DNA of 64,000 nt from Pseudomonas pergaminensis (GCF_024112395.2 NZ_CP078013.2:4712001-4776000), one strand, 5' to 3'; counted from the stretch's first letter, positions 37,701-47,772 are shown. The notes: generated by a model not told the origin, from the sequence alone. A program made the numbers and translations.

Positions 37701-40700
37701 CTGATCGGCGCCTTTTGCATCAGCACGTCGGTTTCATTGAGTTGATAAGTGGCCTGCATCCACTGCAAGCGCTCGGCCAGGGCCGCATGGGTGTTGCCCA
37801 CGCCTTTGGGTTGGCCGGTGGAACCGGAGGTGTAGATCACGTAGGCGAGGTTGTCACCGTGCAGGTGCAAGCCGGGCGGCTGGGTGGGCCAGCTGTCGAG
37901 GTGCAGGCTGTCCATCGCAATCACGCACACGCCTTCGGCGCTCGGCACCTGTTCCAGCAATGCGGTCTGGGTCAGCAGCAGGTGGACGCCACTGTCCTTG
38001 AGCATGTAGGCCAGGCGCTCGACGGGGTAATCCGGGTCCAGCGGCACATAGGCGCCACCGGCCTTGATGATCGCCAGCAGGCCGATCAGCAGTTGCGGCG
38101 AACGCTCGGCGGCGATGGCCACGCACACGTCCGGGCCGACGCCTTTATCGCGCAGGTAGTGGGCCAGGCGGTTGGCCTGGGTGTGCAGTTGGGCAAAGGT
38201 CAGGCTACCACCGTCCCAGACCAGCGCAGTGGCGTCCGAGGTCTGCTGGTTAAGCAGCTCCGGCAGCCACTGCTGGGCTGGCGCGCAGGGTGCTTCGCTG
38301 TAAAGCGCCTGTTCGTCCTGCTGCATCAGCGCGATGTCGCCGATGGCTTGCTGGGGGTGCTCGCAGACGGCGTGCAACAGGTTGATGTAGTGCGCGGCCA
38401 GGCGCTGGATGGTCGCGGTTTCGAACAGCTCATCGGCGTAGTCGAACGACAGGCTCAAGCGCCCGTTGCGGTCTTCTTCGGTGTGCAGTTGCAAGTCGAA
38501 CTTGGCTTCGCGGCTGTGCCATGGCAGTTCATCGGCAAGCATGCCCGGCAAGCGGCGCAACGCGCTCAAATCGCGCTGTTGGTGGTTGAACATGACCTGG
38601 AACAGGCCCTGTACGCGGGCCTGCGGGAAGGCTTCCAGCAGTTGTTCGAACGGCAGGTCCTGATGGGCCTGGGCGCCCAGTGCCGTCTGGCGCGTCGCGG
38701 CCAACAGCTCACTGAACGCCAGGCGCCCGTCCAGCTCGGCACGCAGCACCAGGGTGTTGATGAAGAAGCCGACCAGACCTTGGGTTTCCTGGCGCGGACG
38801 GTTGGCGTTGGGCACGCCGATGCGAATGTCGCGCTGGCCGCTGTAGCGATGCAGCAGGCTTTGGAAGGCCGCCAGCAACAGCATGAAGGGCGTGGATTCG
38901 TGGGCCTGGGCGGTCTGGCGAATCGCTTCGCTGAGGCTCGTGCCAAGCCGCACGGTGTGGCGTGAGGCGGTGTGACGGTGGTGCGCCGAACGCGGGTGGT
39001 CGGTGGCCAGGCTCAGGGTTGGATGCTCTTCACCCAGTTGCGCTTTCCAGTACGCCAGTTGGCGCTCGCCTTCGCCCTCGGCCAGCCATTGGCGCTGCCA
39101 ACTGCCGTAGTCGGCGTATTGCAGGGCCAGGGGCGGCAATTCCAGGGGTTGGCCCTGGACAGCGGCGGCGTAGAGGCGCGAGAACTCGTCGATGAGAATG
39201 TTGAGCGACCAGCCGTCGGCGATGATGTGGTGCAGCGTCACCAGCAGTTGGTGATCCTCATCGTCCAGGCGCACCAGCGTCACCCACAGCAGCGGGCCTT
39301 TTTCCAGGTCGAACTGGGTGCGGGCTTCGTCCTCGCGGATCTGTTGCGCACGGGCTTCGCGTTCGGCCGCTGGCAGGTCACTGAGGTCGATGACTTGCAG
39401 CTCGAACTCCACCTTGGCATCGATGCGCTGGAAAGCCTGGCCGTCTCTTTCGTAGAAGCGCGTACGCAGCGCTTCGTGGCGCTGGATCAGTTGCTGGAAG
39501 CTGGCGCGCACGGCGTCTTCATCCAGCTCGCCGCGCAGGCGCAGAGCACCGGGGATGGTGTAGGCGCTGCTATGCGGGTCCAGTTGCCAGGTGATCCACA
39601 GGCGGTTCTGCGCCAGGGATTGGGGCAGTTCATCCTGGCGTGACAGGCTGTGGATCACACCTTGGGCGACGCCACCGTCTTGCTGCAACTGCGCAACGTT
39701 GGCCGCGAAGCCTTCCAGGGTCGGCGCTTCGAACAGCATGCGCAGGTTCAGTTCCAGGCCGAGGGTTTCGCGCAGGCGTGCGACCACCTGGGTGGCGGTG
39801 ATGGAGTTGCCGCCGAGCAAGAAGAAATGATCATCGGCGGCAACGCTTGCGATGTTCAGTTGCTCACACCAGATCGCCGCAATCTGGGTGTGCAACTCGG
39901 ATTCCAGCGCCCCATCGCTCACCTGCGCTTGCAGGTCGGGGAACTGGGCATAGCTGTCGAGGCTGCCGTCCTTGTGACGAAGCGCACAGGCTGCGCGCTG
40001 CACTTTGCCGCTGGAGGTCTTCGGCAAGGCGCCGGGGTTGAGCAGCACCACCACGCTGGGCGCCTCTTGGTAAGCCTCGGCCACGGCTTGGCGGATCGCC
40101 TTGATCAGCGCTTCGGGCGGCAGGATTTTCTGCACGCTGCGGCTGATTTCGGCGGCAATGCCAATGCCTTCCAGCCCCTTGTCGCTCACCGCAAATGCGG
40201 CGACCCGGCCTTTGCGCACCACTTCGACTTCGCGCTCGATGGTCTGCTCGATGTCCTGGGGGTACAGGTTGTGTCCGCGCACGATCAGCAGGTCTTTGAG
40301 GCGGCCGGTGATGTACACCTCACCGTCACGGATAAAACCCAGGTCGCCGGTGCGCAGCCAGGTACGGCCAGCATGTTGCACGAAGGTCTTGGCGGTGGCT
40401 TCCGGGTTGCGCCAGTAGCCATGGGCGATGCTCGGACCGCTGGCCCAGAGTTCGCCGACGCGGTTGTCGGGCAGTTCGGTGAGGGTCTGTGGGTCGGCAA
40501 TCAGTACGGCATGCTCGGGCTGGCTGGTGCCGCAGCTCATGATCGCACTGCCCTGCCCCGGTTCGGCGCGGTTGGCGGCCAGGGCCTGCTCGTCGACGCG
40601 CAACGCGGCAATACCCTGGCCCCGGGTGCCGCCGGCGACAAACAGGGTCGCCTCGGCCAGGCCGTAGGAGGCGAAGAAATTGTTTGGGGTGAAACCACAG

Positions 40701-41626
40701 GTGGCGAACTTTTCGGCGAAGCGTTCCAGGGTGTCGAGGCGGATCGGTTCGGACCCGGAATAGGCCACGCGCCATCGGCTCAGGTCCAGCCGCTCCAACG
40801 CCGAGTCACTGACCCGTTCACTGCACAGGCGATAGGCGAAATCCGGACCACCGCTGATGGTACCGCCGTATGCGCTGATCGCCTCAAGCCAGCGCAACGG
40901 CCGGCCGAGGAAGTAGGCCGGCGACATCAACACGCACGGCACACCACTGAAGATCGGTTGCAGCAGGCCGCCGATCAGGCCCATGTCGTGGTACAGCGGC
41001 AGCCAGCTGACGATCACGTCATCCGGGTTGAGGTCGATGCCGAAACCACGGCGGATCAGCACTTCGTTGGCCACCAGGTTGCCGTGGCTGACCTGCACGC
41101 CCTTGGGCAGCGCGGTGGAGCCGGAGGTGTATTGCAGGAAAGCGATGTCGTCGGGGTGCAGGTCGGGAGCGATCCAGTTACCAGCGCTCTCCAGGCTATC
41201 GACGCTTAACACTGGCGGCGCGTTGTCGAGCTGCGACAAGCCGTCGGCGAGGCTGGCGATGGTCAACAGCAGGCGCGGCTCGGCGTCGCTGATGATCGAC
41301 AGCAGGCGCTCCTGATGGTGACGCCGCGTGGACTCCGGCGGGTAGGCCGGCACCGCAATAACCCCGGCGTACAGGCAACCAAAGAACGCCGCGACGTAAT
41401 CCGGGCCACTGGGGAACAACAGCACCGCACGGTCACCCAGCTCGGCATTGGCTTGCAGCGCAGCGGCGATGGTGCGGGCGCGCTGGTCCAGGTCGCGGTA
41501 GCTGAGTACTACGCTGTGCTCGGCGGACTCGGCGAGGAAGCGCAGGGCGACCTGATCCGGGGTTTGCGCGGCACGACGCTGAAGGGACTGGACCAGGGTG
41601 CGGGGAAGTTCGAAGGCGTCCATCAT
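28745..41626 (-). CDS. pvdL: Pyoverdine chromophore-starter nonribosomal peptide synthetase PvdL
   Basis: This 4293-residue NRPS begins pyoverdine assembly. Domain order by motifs (approximate residues): acyl-AMP ligase with [11 protein letters not shown] (168); PCP1 LGGNS (605); C1 HHIIADG (799); A1 [11 protein letters not shown] (1266); PCP2 GGHS (1640); C2 HHIVTEG (1839); A2 (2315); PCP3 GGDS (2707); [11 protein letters not shown] (2887); C3 HHILIDA (3355); A3 (3835); PCP4 GGHS (4227). No thioesterase follows. This is the acyl/L-Glu/D-Tyr/L-Dab layout of P. aeruginosa PvdL. A3 pocket residues read D-I-W-E-L-T-A-D-D, a Dab-type code as I recall it. The GGDS carrier before the E domain fits an epimerising module. 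ATG 41626 has AGGAA upstream. Controlled by a PvdS-type box before pvdG. Confidence 0.96.
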   Translation of the reverse strand: MMDAFELPRTLVQSLQRRAAQTPDQVALRFLAESAEHSVVLSYRDLDQRARTIAAALQANAELGDRAVLLFPSGPDYVAAFFGCLYAGVIAVPAYPPESTRRHHQERLLSIISDAEPRLLLTIASLADGLSQLDNAPPVLSVDSLESAGNWIAPDLHPDDIAFLQYTSGSTALPKGVQVSHGNLVANEVLIRRGFGIDLNPDDVIVSWLPLYHDMGLIGGLLQPIFSGVPCVLMSPAYFLGRPLRWLEAISAYGGTISGGPDFAYRLCSERVSDSALERLDLSRWRVAYSGSEPIRLDTLERFAEKFATCGFTPNNFFASYGLAEATLFVAGGTRGQGIAALRVDEQALAANRAEPGQGSAIMSCGTSQPEHAVLIADPQTLTELPDNRVGELWASGPSIAHGYWRNPEATAKTFVQHAGRTWLRTGDLGFIRDGEVYITGRLKDLLIVRGHNLYPQDIEQTIEREVEVVRKGRVAAFAVSDKGLEGIGIAAEISRSVQKILPPEALIKAIRQAVAEAYQEAPSVVVLLNPGALPKTSSGKVQRAACALRHKDGSLDSYAQFPDLQAQVSDGALESELHTQIAAIWCEQLNIASVAADDHFFLLGGNSITATQVVARLRETLGLELNLRMLFEAPTLEGFAANVAQLQQDGGVAQGVIHSLSRQDELPQSLAQNRLWITWQLDPHSSAYTIPGALRLRGELDEDAVRASFQQLIQRHEALRTRFYERDGQAFQRIDAKVEFELQVIDLSDLPAAEREARAQQIREDEARTQFDLEKGPLLWVTLVRLDDEDHQLLVTLHHIIADGWSLNILIDEFSRLYAAAVQGQPLELPPLALQYADYGSWQRQWLAEGEGERQLAYWKAQLGEEHPTLSLATDHPRSAHHRHTASRHTVRLGTSLSEAIRQTAQAHESTPFMLLLAAFQSLLHRYSGQRDIRIGVPNANRPRQETQGLVGFFINTLVLRAELDGRLAFSELLAATRQTALGAQAHQDLPFEQLLEAFPQARVQGLFQVMFNHQQRDLSALRRLPGMLADELPWHSREAKFDLQLHTEEDRNGRLSLSFDYADELFETATIQRLAAHYINLLHAVCEHPQQAIGDIALMQQDEQALYSEAPCAPAQQWLPELLNQQTSDATALVWDGGSLTFAQLHTQANRLAHYLRDKGVGPDVCVAIAAERSPQLLIGLLAIIKAGGAYVPLDPDYPVERLAYMLKDSGVHLLLTQTALLEQVPSAEGVCVIAMDSLHLDSWPTQPPGLHLHGDNLAYVIYTSGSTGQPKGVGNTHAALAERLQWMQATYQLNETDVLMQKAPISFDVSVWECFWPLISGCRLVLAGPGEHRDPHRIAQLVQEHGVTTLHFVPPLLQLFIDEPLVAECTSLRRLFSGGEALPAELRNRVLAQLPAVQLHNRYGPTETAINVTHWHCRVEDGERSPIGRPLGNVICRVLDEQLNPVPLGVPGELCIGGIGLARGYLGRAGLTAERFVADHQGARLYRTGDRARWNADGVIEYLGRLDQQVKLRGFRVEPEEIEARMLALEGIAQAVVLVRDAQLIGYYTAPAELDEQQVKTALAAELPEYMVPALLMRLDSMPLSPSGKLDRRALPEPVWHVREHVEPETPLQQQIAAIWREVLGLPGIGLRDDFFALGGHSLLATQIISRTRQACDVELPLRTLFEASELGAFAEQVALIQASGQRNQQTAIAKVDRSQPVPLSYSQQRMWFLWQMEPDSPAYNVGGMARLRGVLDVGRFEAALQALIMRHETLRTTFPSVDGVAYQKVAAQTGLRMDWQDFSALDEAERQPRLQQLADHEAHTPFNLETGPLLRACLVKAGEREHYLLLTLHHIVTEGWAMDIFARELSALYEAFIDERESPLAPLPVQYLDYSVWQRQWLEAGERQRQLDYWTAQLGSEHPLLELPGDRPRPPVQSHQGELYRFDLSDDLAARVRAFNAERGLTLFMTMTATLAVLLYRYSGQTDLRIGAPVANRIRPESEGLIGAFLNTQVLRCQLTGQMNVAELFEQVRHTVIEGQSHQDLPFDHLVEALQPPRSAAYNPLFQVMCNVQRWEFQQSRQLAGMTVEYLANDARATKFDLNLEVTDLDHRLGCCLTYSTDLFDEPRIARMAEHWRNLLEALIANPQQRLSELPLLSAAEQRAVQDSLGIEAGEHRLDQCIHPLFSQQAAARGDAPALTFAGETLSYRELEARANRLAWMLRERGVGPQVRVGLALPRSLEMVIGLLAILKAGGAYVPLDPEYPLDRLHYMIEDSGIGLLLSDAAMFAALGELPASVACWCLEDDLPVLANYPADALPFISLAQHQAYLIYTSGSTGKPKGVVVSHGEIAMHCTAVIERFGMRPDDCELHFYSINFDAATERLLVPLLSGAQVVLRAQGQWDAEEICGLIRTHGINILGFTPSYGSQLAQWLATQQQTLPVRMCITGGEALTGEHLQRIRAAFKPQVFFNAYGPTETVVMPLASLAPEQLEEGAASVPIGSIIGDRVAYILDADLALVPQGATGELYVGGAGLAQGYHQRPGMTAERFVADPFARNGGRLYRTGDLVRQRADGLVEYLGRIDHQVKVRGFRIELGEIETRLLEHDAVREAVVLALDSPSGKQLVAYLVSDAEHGALRDALKAHLKAQLPDYMVPAHLIVLDSMPLTANGKLDRRALPQPDPEANRQTYVAPRNELESTLAAIWCAVLNVQQVGLDDNFFELGGDSILSIQVVSRARQAGIHFSPRDLFQHQTVQTLAAVATRSEQVTAEQGVLTGPSGLTPIQHWFFDTEIPQRQHWNQALVLKPLQLLEPHRLEQALLAVLEHHDALRLSFSRRDAHWHAEHLAVPRGGVLMQAQVRDMAHCTALFTDTQRSLHLEHGPLLRALLVDGPEGQQRLLIAIHHLVVDGVSWRVLLEDLQNVYRQLSDGQSVSLPAKTSALRDWAARLQAYAGSESLREELSVWQDQLAGPETVLPVPRPQGSLRNRDADTVSVRLDAEHTRQLLQQAPSAYRTQVNDLLLTALARVLCRWSGHASALIQLEGHGRETLFDDIDLTRSVGWFTSAYPLRLTPQASQGDSIKAIKEQLRGVPHKGLGYGVLRYLADDLCKQRMGALPSAQITFNYLGQFDQSFGADALFHPMDESTGLAHDPDAPLPNELSVDSQVYGGELVLRWTFSRERFDQHSVRELAEAYLAELQSLTQHCLQDDAGGLTPSDFPLAHLSQSQLDSLPIPANVIEDVYPLTPMQEGLLLHTLLEPGTGLYYMQDRYRINSALDPERFAQAWQAVIARHEALRASFCWNVGEDMLQVIHTPGSTPIEYLDWSEDPESEQEPRLQALLKQEREAGFDLLNQAPFHLRLIRVGAERYWFMMSNHHILIDAWCRSLLMNDFFEIYMALSEGHEAQLATPPRYRDYIAWLQRQNLNEARQWWQQNLQGFERTTPIPSDRPFLREHAGHSGGMVVGDCYTRLDARDGAQLRELAQAHQLTVNTFAQAAWALVLRRLSGDRDVLFGVTVAGRPVEMPEMQRTVGLFINSIALRVKLPEDDQRCSVRQWLSGLLDSNMQLREYEYLPLVTIQEHSELPKGQPLFDSLFVFENAPVEVSVLDRAQSLNATSDSGRTHTNFPLTAVCYPGDDLGLHLSYDQRYFDETTVQGMLGEFKRLLLALVQGFHGDMADLPLIGEQERGFLVEGCNQSEHDYPLERSYVELFEAQVSAHPQRVAASCLDQQWTYDELNRRSNGLGHALISAGVGLDQPVALLAERNLDLLGMIIGSFKAGAGYLPLDPGLPSQRLRSIIDLSRTPLLVCTEACREQAIELLEGFDCQLLVWEEVPARGENPGIYSGPDNLAYVIYTSGSTGLPKGVMVEQRGMLNNQLSKVPYLALSDADVIAQTASQSFDISVWQFLAAPLFGARVDIVPNTLAHDPQGLLEHVQAQGITVLESVPSLIQGMLAQERIGLDGLRWMLPTGEAMPPELAHQWLLRYPQIGLVNAYGPAECSDDVAFYRVDLASTRGTYLPIGTPTDNNRLYLLDGALELVPQGAVGELCVAGTGVGRGYVSDPLRTAPVFVPNPFGAAGERLYRTGDLARRRSDGVLEYVGRIDHQVKIRGYRIELGEIEARLHEQPEVRDAAVGVQEGVNGKHLVGYLVAADAALNPGERLDRIKQRLRAELPEYMVPLHWLWLDRLPLNANGKLDRKALPTLEIGQLHSQDYLAPRNELETTLAAIWAEVLKVDRVGVEDNFFELGGHSLLATQIASRVQKTLQRDVPLRAMFECSTVAELAEYINGLAANEISAEKVDRLSDLMAELEGL

Positions 41627-41677
41627 GGGGTTCCTGCCTGAAATCGGCTTACGGGAAATTCGGGAATTGGGGAGCTT

Positions 41678-42430
41678 TTAGCCAGCGGCCAGTTGCCGCG
41701 CCGCGCCATTGCGCCAGCGGGCCAGGTGTTCGTCGGCATAGCGCCGCACGCAACGCAGCACGGCGCTTTCGTGCTGGATGAGGAAGAAGTGGTGACCGTC
41801 GAACATGTCCAGGGAAAAGCCACTGGCGGCGTCGAGTTGCCAGTCGAGCAACTGGTCGGCGCGCACGCTGTCCTGTTTGCCGCCGAACACGTGGATCGGC
41901 ATGTCCAACGGCGTGCGCTCGCCATAGGTGAAGCTGCCGCACAGCAGGAAATCGGCACGCAGGATCGGCAGCATCAACTGCATCAACTCGGGGTTGGCCA
42001 GGGCTTCTTCAGCGGTGCCTTGCAGTTCGCGCAGGCGGGTGATGAGTTGTTCGTCGGTCTTTTCGATGGCGTACTCGCTGACGTCACGACGCGCCGGCCC
42101 GGCCGTGCCGGAGGCGAACAACGCCAGCGGCGCGGGTACGCCGCGAGCGCTCAAGGCGTGCGCCAGCTCAAAGGCGAGCAGGCCGCCAAGGCTGTGGCCG
42201 AACAGGGCGTAGGGACCGTTCAAGTCGCGGCTGATTTCCTCCGCGAGTTGCGTGGCCAAGGCCTTGATATCGCGCTGCAGCGGCTCTTCCATGCGCATGC
42301 CACGACCGGGCAATTCCAGCGGACACACCTGCAACCATTCAGGCAAGGCCCGGCGCCAGCGCGCGTAAACCATGGCGCTGGCGCCCGAATAGGGCAGGCA
42401 GAACAGGCGCAGTCGAGTCGGCGTACTCAT
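41678..42430 (-). CDS. pvdG: Type II thioesterase of pyoverdine synthesis
   Basis: This alpha/beta hydrolase is thought to clear misprimed carrier domains of the pyoverdine synthetases. The 250-residue protein has the [17 protein letters not shown] start, the nucleophile elbow GHSLGG (Ser at about residue 96) and the C-terminal catalytic GHHFFL with His. It sits between pvdS and pvdL, 51 bases before pvdL on the same strand, as in P. aeruginosa (pvdS-pvdG-pvdL). ATG 42430. A PvdS-type box ends about 112 bases upstream and probably drives both pvdG and pvdL. Confidence 0.95.
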   Translation of the reverse strand: MSTPTRLRLFCLPYSGASAMVYARWRRALPEWLQVCPLELPGRGMRMEEPLQRDIKALATQLAEEISRDLNGPYALFGHSLGGLLAFELAHALSARGVPAPLALFASGTAGPARRDVSEYAIEKTDEQLITRLRELQGTAEEALANPELMQLMLPILRADFLLCGSFTYGERTPLDMPIHVFGGKQDSVRADQLLDWQLDAASGFSLDMFDGHHFFLIQHESAVLRCVRRYADEHLARWRNGAARQLAAG

Positions 42431-42541
42431 CGAGCGACGACTCCAAACTGAAACACGCTGTATGCACGATAGAAACCCATTTCGTCCTCCTGCGGGTGCT
42501 GATCCTTGGCCGTTTTACTAACGGACCTGTCACCCAGAAGA

Positions 42542-42565
42542 ACGGACGGCACCGGCAAATAATTA
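42542..42565 (-). promoter_or_regulatory. Variant PvdS iron-starvation box for pvdG-pvdL
   Basis: TAATT-N16-CGT on the minus strand, preceded by C. It has one mismatch to the TAAAT consensus, identical to the variant before the mbtH-like gene. No better box was seen in the gap. Confidence 0.7.
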
Positions 42566-42633
42566 GTCGCCGGGTACGAGCGAGACGTGGTTCACACCAA
42601 ACAAGAAAGCATAAGATTAGTTCGCCTTCTCAT

Positions 42634-42662
42634 TTGACAATCATTATCATTAAGCATAATTT
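42634..42662 (+). promoter_or_regulatory. pvdS promoter with overlapping Fur box
   Basis: A perfect -35 TTGACA (42634-42639) stands 17 bases from a weak -10 TAATTT (42657-42662), or 15 bases from CATAAT (42655-42660). A Fur box at 42636-42654, read on the minus strand, matches 15 of 19 bases of GATAATGATAATCATTATC and covers the -35/-10 spacer. This predicts direct iron repression of pvdS. Confidence 0.85.
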
Positions 42663-42732
42663 GTTGCCCGATGTGTAGGAGGCCTCAGCAAGGACGCCCT
42701 CCCCTAACCTCTTTTGCGACAAGGTGATTTCC

Positions 42733-43284
42733 ATGACGGAACAAGTATCCACAGGCAGGTGCGACTCACCGCTTCTCCAGGCATTCGTCGATAACCGGCT
42801 GATTCTGGTGAAGATCGCGGCACGCATTACAGGGTGCCGCTCCCGAGCCGAAGACGTAGTGCAGGACGCCTACTTCCGGCTGCAATCGGCGCCGACGATC
42901 ACCTCATCGTTCAAGGCCCAGCTGAGTTATCTGTTCCAGATCGTGCGCAACCTGGCGATCGATCACTACCGCAAGCAGGCCCTGGAGCTCAAATACTCCG
43001 GGACGGAAGAGGAAGGCTTGAATGTGGTTATTCACGGCGCTTCACCGGAAACCTCGCACATCAATTTCAACACCCTGGAAAACATCGCCGACGCCCTGAC
43101 GGAGCTGCCCCAACGCACCCGCTACGCGTTCGAGATGTACCGCCTGCACGGCGTGCCGCAAAAGGACATCGCCAAGGAACTGGGGGTTTCGCCGACCCTG
43201 GTGAACTTCATGATCCGTGATGCGCTGGTGCACTGCCGCAAGGTGTCGGGCAGCCATAGCGATACGTTTGCGCGCAGGGTTTGA
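42733..43284 (+). CDS. pvdS: Extracytoplasmic-function sigma factor PvdS
   Basis: PvdS directs RNA polymerase to pyoverdine (and some virulence) promoters under iron limitation and is normally held by the anti-sigma FpvR. The 183-residue protein has sigma region 2 (SRAEDVVQDAYFRLQ, FQIVRNLAIDHYRKQ) and region 4 (LPQRTRYAFEMYRLHGVPQKDIAKELGVSPTLV). ATG 42733 has AAGG about 9 bases upstream. It is divergent from pvdG-pvdL. A Fur box overlaps its promoter. Three PvdS-type boxes in this window are probable targets. Confidence 0.96.
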   Translation: MTEQVSTGRCDSPLLQAFVDNRLILVKIAARITGCRSRAEDVVQDAYFRLQSAPTITSSFKAQLSYLFQIVRNLAIDHYRKQALELKYSGTEEEGLNVVIHGASPETSHINFNTLENIADALTELPQRTRYAFEMYRLHGVPQKDIAKELGVSPTLVNFMIRDALVHCRKVSGSHSDTFARRV

Positions 43285-43320
43285 CGCTCAGCAGAGTGAT
43301 CTGACACTCAGCAAATCAAA

Positions 43321-43407
43321 TGTGGGAGCTGGCTTGTGTGGGAGCTGGCGATGCGGTTTGACAAATACACCGAGTCGCCCGCATCGCAGGCAAGCCAGCT
43401 CCCACAT
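43321..43407. repeat. REP pair with partial internal duplication
   Basis: The right arm is a normal inverted REP (GGCAAGCCAGCTCCCACA). In the left arm the 13-mer TGTGGGAGCTGGC occurs twice, at 43321 and 43337, a 16-bp step. The second copy replaces the expected CCTG of the hairpin tip. Confidence 0.8.
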
Positions 43408-43444
43408 GAGCCTATGTCCACCAAGACGATCTGCAGCGTGCCTG

Positions 43445-44233
43445 TCAGGGCACCGGCATCACATCAATACGATACGGCTCGAAAATCTTCAGCATCTCGC
43501 CATCGTCACGCAAGCGCTTGAGCAACGCGGAAAAGGCTTCCCCCGTGATCGGCGCCTTTGGCCGCAGCAGCGCATAGTGGTGATACACCTGGTCGATGCG
43601 CTCCGACACCAGGAACTGCCCCGCCATCTCCGCGTTGCGCACCATAAAATCACTCAAGTACGAACGGGTCACCAAGGCGATGTCGGCACGCCCGCGCGCA
43701 ACCATCAGCAGGTTGCTGTCATGGGAATAGGTCAACGTGGCGTTGAAGTGCTCGGCCATGTACTTGGGGTCGGGGTTGAAGTTGGCGAAGGCGTAGTGAT
43801 ACCCGCTGAATACGGCCAGGCGTTTGCCCTTGAGGTCGGCGAAATAGCGTTGGTCGCGACCGGTCTCACGCTGGGCGACGAAGATTTCTGCATCTTCCAG
43901 GCCCATGTCGACGGTAGTGTGGGGAATCTTCTGCCAGCCCCAGTCGGGGTTTTCGAAGATGGCCATGTCCACCCGGCCCTGCTCGAAATCACGAAAGCGT
44001 CGCGGGATAGAAGTGGGCACCAGTACAAATTGGTAGTCGGTTTGCGAGGCGTTGAGGGCCTCGACCAGTTGCGGCAGCAAACCGGTGTCGGCGCCCTGCT
44101 CGGGGCGCACGGTGTAGGGCGGGAAATGTGCCGCACCGATGCGGACCAATTGCGCAGCCGAAGCCGGCACCCACCACGCGGTGCCCAGTGCCCAAAAGGT
44201 CAGTCCTGCAGCCAGCCGCCATGGCGAAAACAT
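43445..44233 (-). CDS. Orphan periplasmic solute-binding protein (SBP_bac_3-like)
   Basis: The 262-residue protein has a signal peptide (to ASA, about residue 27). The mature protein has the amino-acid-binding-protein-like fold (IGAAHFPPYTV start, GLLPQLVEALN, DLKGKRLAVFSGYHY, RADIALVTRSYLS). No ABC permease or ATPase gene is adjacent, so it may work with a distant transporter or as a stand-alone sensor-like protein. The ATG at 44233 is chosen over an in-frame GTG four codons earlier; neither has a strong ribosome site. The ligand is unknown. Confidence 0.8.
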   Translation of the reverse strand: MFSPWRLAAGLTFWALGTAWWVPASAAQLVRIGAAHFPPYTVRPEQGADTGLLPQLVEALNASQTDYQFVLVPTSIPRRFRDFEQGRVDMAIFENPDWGWQKIPHTTVDMGLEDAEIFVAQRETGRDQRYFADLKGKRLAVFSGYHYAFANFNPDPKYMAEHFNATLTYSHDSNLLMVARGRADIALVTRSYLSDFMVRNAEMAGQFLVSERIDQVYHHYALLRPKAPITGEAFSALLKRLRDDGEMLKIFEPYRIDVMPVP

Positions 44234-44327
44234 CAAGGCACACACCGTTTAAAAACACTCATGGCGATAAGCTAGGCGTTTTTGTCTGGCGAGACAACTT
44301 TCCACCGGCAAATTAATAGCTTGCGCC

Positions 44328-44951
44328 TCAATCCGCTTTCAGAACCATCAGCAGGGCTTCTTCGGCCAACTGCTCAAGCGTCAGGCTGCCCTCGGCGCGA
44401 AACCAGGTGGTGGTCCAGGACAAGGCGCCGGTGAGGAAACGCCGAGTAATAAATACATCGCCACGGATATAACCGGCGTCCTTGGCCTCGCCCAGTACCT
44501 GCAGCCAGATCGCCTCATACACATCGCGCAGGGCCAGCACCTGGGCCTGGCCTTCGGCCGACAGTGAACGCCACTCGTACACCAGCACCGCCATGGCTTC
44601 GCCGCTGCCGCCCATGATCGACTGCAATTCGCAGCGGATCAGCGCCAGCACGCGTTCGCGCACGTTGCTCGCTTCTTCAAGCGAAGCGCGCATCATCGCG
44701 GTGTTGTAGTGGATGGTTTCTTCCATCACCGCGCGCAGGATCTCGTCCTTGCTCTTGAAGTGATGAAAGATGCTGCCGGACTGGATGCCCACGGCGCTGG
44801 CCAGGTCGCGCACGGTGGTGCGCTCAAAACCCTTGTTGCGAAACAGGTGGGCCGCGGTTTGCAGCAGCTTGCCACGGGCACTGTCGGGGTCGGTCAATTG
44901 GCCGCCATCGACCATGGTGCGCATCACCCGCAGGGCTTTGTGCTCATCCAT
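44328..44951 (-). CDS. atuR: TetR-family repressor of the atu cluster
   Basis: AtuR represses acyclic terpene (citronellol/geraniol) utilisation genes. The 207-residue protein has an N-terminal TetR helix-turn-helix (ARGKLLQTAAHLFRNKGFERTTVRDLASAVGIQSGSIFHHFKSKDEI, about residues 25-71) and a helical ligand domain. The open frame continues 231 codons further upstream through the promoter and into atuA on the opposite strand, which is an artefact. The ATG at 44951 has GAGAGAGG just upstream. It is divergent from atuA, and two mirror-image 16-bp sites lie in the gap. Confidence 0.9.
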   Translation of the reverse strand: MDEHKALRVMRTMVDGGQLTDPDSARGKLLQTAAHLFRNKGFERTTVRDLASAVGIQSGSIFHHFKSKDEILRAVMEETIHYNTAMMRASLEEASNVRERVLALIRCELQSIMGGSGEAMAVLVYEWRSLSAEGQAQVLALRDVYEAIWLQVLGEAKDAGYIRGDVFITRRFLTGALSWTTTWFRAEGSLTLEQLAEEALLMVLKAD

Positions 44952-45009
44952 GCCTCTCTCCTCTACTTCCACGGACGTCTTGGCCGGCAATTTAGGCCGT
45001 GCCGGCCAC

Positions 45010-45068
45010 CCAAGCAAGCGCTTGGCTAAAACTTGTGTCCGGAGTTTACAAACCAAGCGCTTGCTTGG
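45010..45068. promoter_or_regulatory. Paired AtuR operators between atuR and atuA
   Basis: CCAAGCAAGCGCTTGG (45010-45025) and CCAAGCGCTTGCTTGG (45053-45068) are exact reverse complements, with a 27-base gap and 43 bp centre to centre. Each holds the palindrome CCAAGCGCTTGG or CAAGCGCTTG core. This matches the recalled description of P. aeruginosa AtuR binding two inverted repeats in this gap. Confidence 0.8.
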
Positions 45069-45104
45069 TAGTCTCGTTGCCAGCCATTCGAGGAAGGATT
45101 TCTC

Positions 45105-46883
45105 ATGAGCAAGACGGTTCGCATCGGCTGCGCCAGCGCCTTCTGGGGCGACACCTGCACCGCCGCAGCCCAATTGGTGCACGGCGGCAAACTGGATTAC
45201 CTGGTGTTCGACTACCTGGCGGAAATCACCATGTCGATCCTCGCCGGCGCGCGCATGAAAGATCCCCAGGCCGGTTATGCCACGGATTTTGTCGAGGTGC
45301 TCACCCCGCTGCTCGCCGATATCCAGCGCCAGGGCGTGCGGGTGATCAGCAACGCCGGCGGTATCAACCCCCAGGCCTGCGCCGCCGCCCTGCAAGCGGC
45401 CTGCGACAAGGCAGGCGTCGCGCTGAAAATCGCCGTGCTCCTGGGCGATGACCTGCAACCCCAGCTCAAGCATCTTCACACCATCACCGACATGTTCAAT
45501 GGCATGCCACTGCCGCCGATGTGCGTGTCCGCCAATGCCTACCTGGGTGCACCGGGCATCACCCAGGCGCTGCGGCTGGGTGCGGATATCGTCATCACCG
45601 GCCGGGTGGTCGACAGCGCAGTGGTCAGCGCCGCGCTGGTGCATGAATTCGACTGGTCATGGCAGGACTACGACCGCCTCGCCCAGGCCGCGCTGGCCGG
45701 GCATATCATCGAGTGTGGCGCGCAGTGCACCGGCGGCAACTTCACCGATTGGCGCGACGTGCCGGACTACGAGCACATCGGTTTTCCCATCGTCGAAGTC
45801 AGCGCCGACGGCCAGTTCACCGTCAACAAAGTCGACGGCACGGGCGGACTGATCAGCGAACTCAGCGTGGCCGAACAGCTGCTGTATGAAATTGGCGACC
45901 CACACGCGTACCTGCTGCCGGATGTGATCTGCGACTTCAGCCAGGTCAAGCTGCAGCAACAAGGCAAGCACTGCGTACGCCTGCACGGCGCCAAGGGTTT
46001 GCCGCCGACCGACCAGTACAAAGTCAGCGCCACTTACCCGGACGGTTTCCGCTGCACCGCCAGTTGCCTGATCGCCGGGATCGATGCCGTGGCCAAGGCC
46101 GAACGGGTCAGCCAGGCGATCATCAACAAGACCTCGGAACTGTTCAGCCAACGCGGCTGGGCGCCTTTCACCGAAGTGAACATCGAATTGCTCGGCAGCG
46201 AAGCCACCTACGGCGCCCACGCGATGCGCCAGGACTGCCGCGAGGTGGTGGTGAAACTGGCAGTGCGTCATCCCAACAAACAAGCATTGGTGCTGTTCGC
46301 CCGCGAAATCGCCCAGGCCGCTACTGGCATGGCGCCCGGCCTCACCGGCATCGTCGGCGGACGGCCAACCGTGTACCCGTTGATCCGGCTGTTTTCGTTC
46401 CTGATCGACAAGGCCTCCTGTGACATCGAGATCGACTTCCAGGGCGAACGCCACGCCTGCGCACGGCCGATGGCCGACACGCCCACCCTGCCGGATGCGC
46501 CGATTGAGCCACCCACGCCACAAGGCCGCGCCGACGCCAGCGTACCGTTGGTGAAACTGGCCGTGGCGCGTTCCGGCGACAAGGGCAACCACAGCAACAT
46601 CGGCGTGATCGCCCGCGACCCCGACTACCTGCCGTGGATCGCCGAAGCACTCACCCCGGCAGTGATCGTCGACTGGATGGGCCATGTGCTCGACCCCGTG
46701 CATGGTCGCGTCGAGCGCTGGTACCTGCCCGGCAGCCACAGCCTCAATTTCCTGCTGGAAAACGCCCTGGGCGGCGGCGGCATCGCCAGCCTGCGCATCG
46801 ACCCTCAGGGCAAGGCCTTCGCCCAGCAACTGCTGGAAATTCCCATCGCCGTGCCGCAACACATCGCAGATTCTCTCACCTGA
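45105..46883 (+). CDS. atuA: Acyclic terpene utilisation protein AtuA
   Basis: AtuA is a DUF1446-family protein essential for citronellol/geraniol growth; its reaction is not settled. The 592-residue protein has the DUF1446 region (about 5-450: [57 protein letters not shown]). A separate C-terminal domain of about 110 residues starts at [32 protein letters not shown] precedes ATG 45105. It is the first gene of the atu operon, with AtuR sites just upstream. atuB follows after 13 bases. Confidence 0.93.
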   Translation: MSKTVRIGCASAFWGDTCTAAAQLVHGGKLDYLVFDYLAEITMSILAGARMKDPQAGYATDFVEVLTPLLADIQRQGVRVISNAGGINPQACAAALQAACDKAGVALKIAVLLGDDLQPQLKHLHTITDMFNGMPLPPMCVSANAYLGAPGITQALRLGADIVITGRVVDSAVVSAALVHEFDWSWQDYDRLAQAALAGHIIECGAQCTGGNFTDWRDVPDYEHIGFPIVEVSADGQFTVNKVDGTGGLISELSVAEQLLYEIGDPHAYLLPDVICDFSQVKLQQQGKHCVRLHGAKGLPPTDQYKVSATYPDGFRCTASCLIAGIDAVAKAERVSQAIINKTSELFSQRGWAPFTEVNIELLGSEATYGAHAMRQDCREVVVKLAVRHPNKQALVLFAREIAQAATGMAPGLTGIVGGRPTVYPLIRLFSFLIDKASCDIEIDFQGERHACARPMADTPTLPDAPIEPPTPQGRADASVPLVKLAVARSGDKGNHSNIGVIARDPDYLPWIAEALTPAVIVDWMGHVLDPVHGRVERWYLPGSHSLNFLLENALGGGGIASLRIDPQGKAFAQQLLEIPIAVPQHIADSLT

Positions 46884-46896
46884 CAGGAGCCTTGCC

Positions 46897-47769
46897 GTGG
46901 CCTTCGACTCAATCTTCAAAGCCGATCTGTTCCAGGGGCAAACCGTGATAGTCACCGGTGGCGGCAGCGGCATTGGCCGTTGCACCGCCCATGAACTGGC
47001 GGCCCTCGGCGCTCACGTGATCCTGGTGGGGCGCAAGGCGGAGAAACTGCAGAACGTCGCCATCGAGATCGCCGAAGACGGCGGCACCGCCGATTGGCAG
47101 GTGTGCGACATTCGCGATGAAGAGGCGGTCAAGGCGCTGGTCAAACACATCATTCAAGCGCATGGCCCGATCCACGGCCTGGTCAACAATGCGGGCGGCC
47201 AATATCCGTCGCCGCTGGCCGCGATCAATCAAAAAGGCTTCGAGACCGTGCTGCGCACCAACCTGGTTGGCGGCTTCCTGATGGCCCGGGAAGTGTTCAA
47301 CCAATCCATGAGCAAGCACGGCGGCGCCATCGTCAACATGCTCGCCGACATGTGGGGCGGCATGCCCGGCATGGGCCACTCAGGCGCGGCGCGTGCCGGC
47401 ATGGACAACGTCACCAAGACCGCCGCCTTTGAATGGGGTTATGCCGGCGTCCGCGTGAATGCCGTGTCGCCGGGATGGATCGCCTCCAGTGGCATGGACA
47501 CCTACGAAGGCGCCTTCAAGGCGGTGATTCCGACCTTGCGCGAACACGTGCCGCTCAAGCGCATTGGCACCGAGTCGGAAGTCAGCGCGGCGATCGTGTT
47601 CCTGCTCAGCCCCGCCGCCGCCTTTATCAGCGGCAGCACCTTGCGCATCGACGGTGCCGCCAGCCTGGGCAGCCGCGCCTGGCCATTGCACAAGGCGCAA
47701 TCGCCGAGCGAACCCTTCAATGGCTTCCACCGCGCTTACCTGCCCGATGTGCTCAAGACGGAGCAATAG
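46897..47769 (+). CDS. atuB: Short-chain dehydrogenase AtuB
   Basis: This SDR oxidoreductase of the acyclic terpene pathway is probably an alcohol/aldehyde or hydroxyacyl oxidation step. The 290-residue protein shows the Rossmann motif TGGGSGIG (about 20-27) and NNAGG. The usual catalytic Tyr-x-x-x-Lys is replaced near MGHSGAARAGMDNVTK: Tyr is absent and Lys follows in VTK, as in 2,4-dienoyl-CoA reductase-like SDRs. The GTG at 46897 with CAGGAG upstream is chosen; the open frame extends back into atuA. It is followed by atuC after 3 bases. The exact reaction is inferred. Confidence 0.88.
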   Translation: MAFDSIFKADLFQGQTVIVTGGGSGIGRCTAHELAALGAHVILVGRKAEKLQNVAIEIAEDGGTADWQVCDIRDEEAVKALVKHIIQAHGPIHGLVNNAGGQYPSPLAAINQKGFETVLRTNLVGGFLMAREVFNQSMSKHGGAIVNMLADMWGGMPGMGHSGAARAGMDNVTKTAAFEWGYAGVRVNAVSPGWIASSGMDTYEGAFKAVIPTLREHVPLKRIGTESEVSAAIVFLLSPAAAFISGSTLRIDGAASLGSRAWPLHKAQSPSEPFNGFHRAYLPDVLKTEQ

Positions 47770-47772
47770 ACC

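Larger units (their letters stand above)
42431..42732. other. Divergent pvdG/pvdS control region
   Basis: These 302 bases contain no gene. They hold the leftward PvdS-type box for pvdG-pvdL (42542-42565) and the rightward Fur-controlled promoter of pvdS (42634-42662). The whole iron-response switch of this locus is in one gap. Confidence 0.8.

Noticed and set aside
31553..38965. 2470-codon plus-strand open frame opposite pvdL
   Set aside because: It is the antisense shadow of a GC-rich NRPS gene; its translation lacks any domain and pvdL on the minus strand has every NRPS motif.
44952..45644. N-terminal extension of the atuR frame by 231 codons
   Set aside because: It covers the operator region and the opposite strand of atuA; the ATG at 44951 has a good ribosome site and the normal TetR N-terminus.
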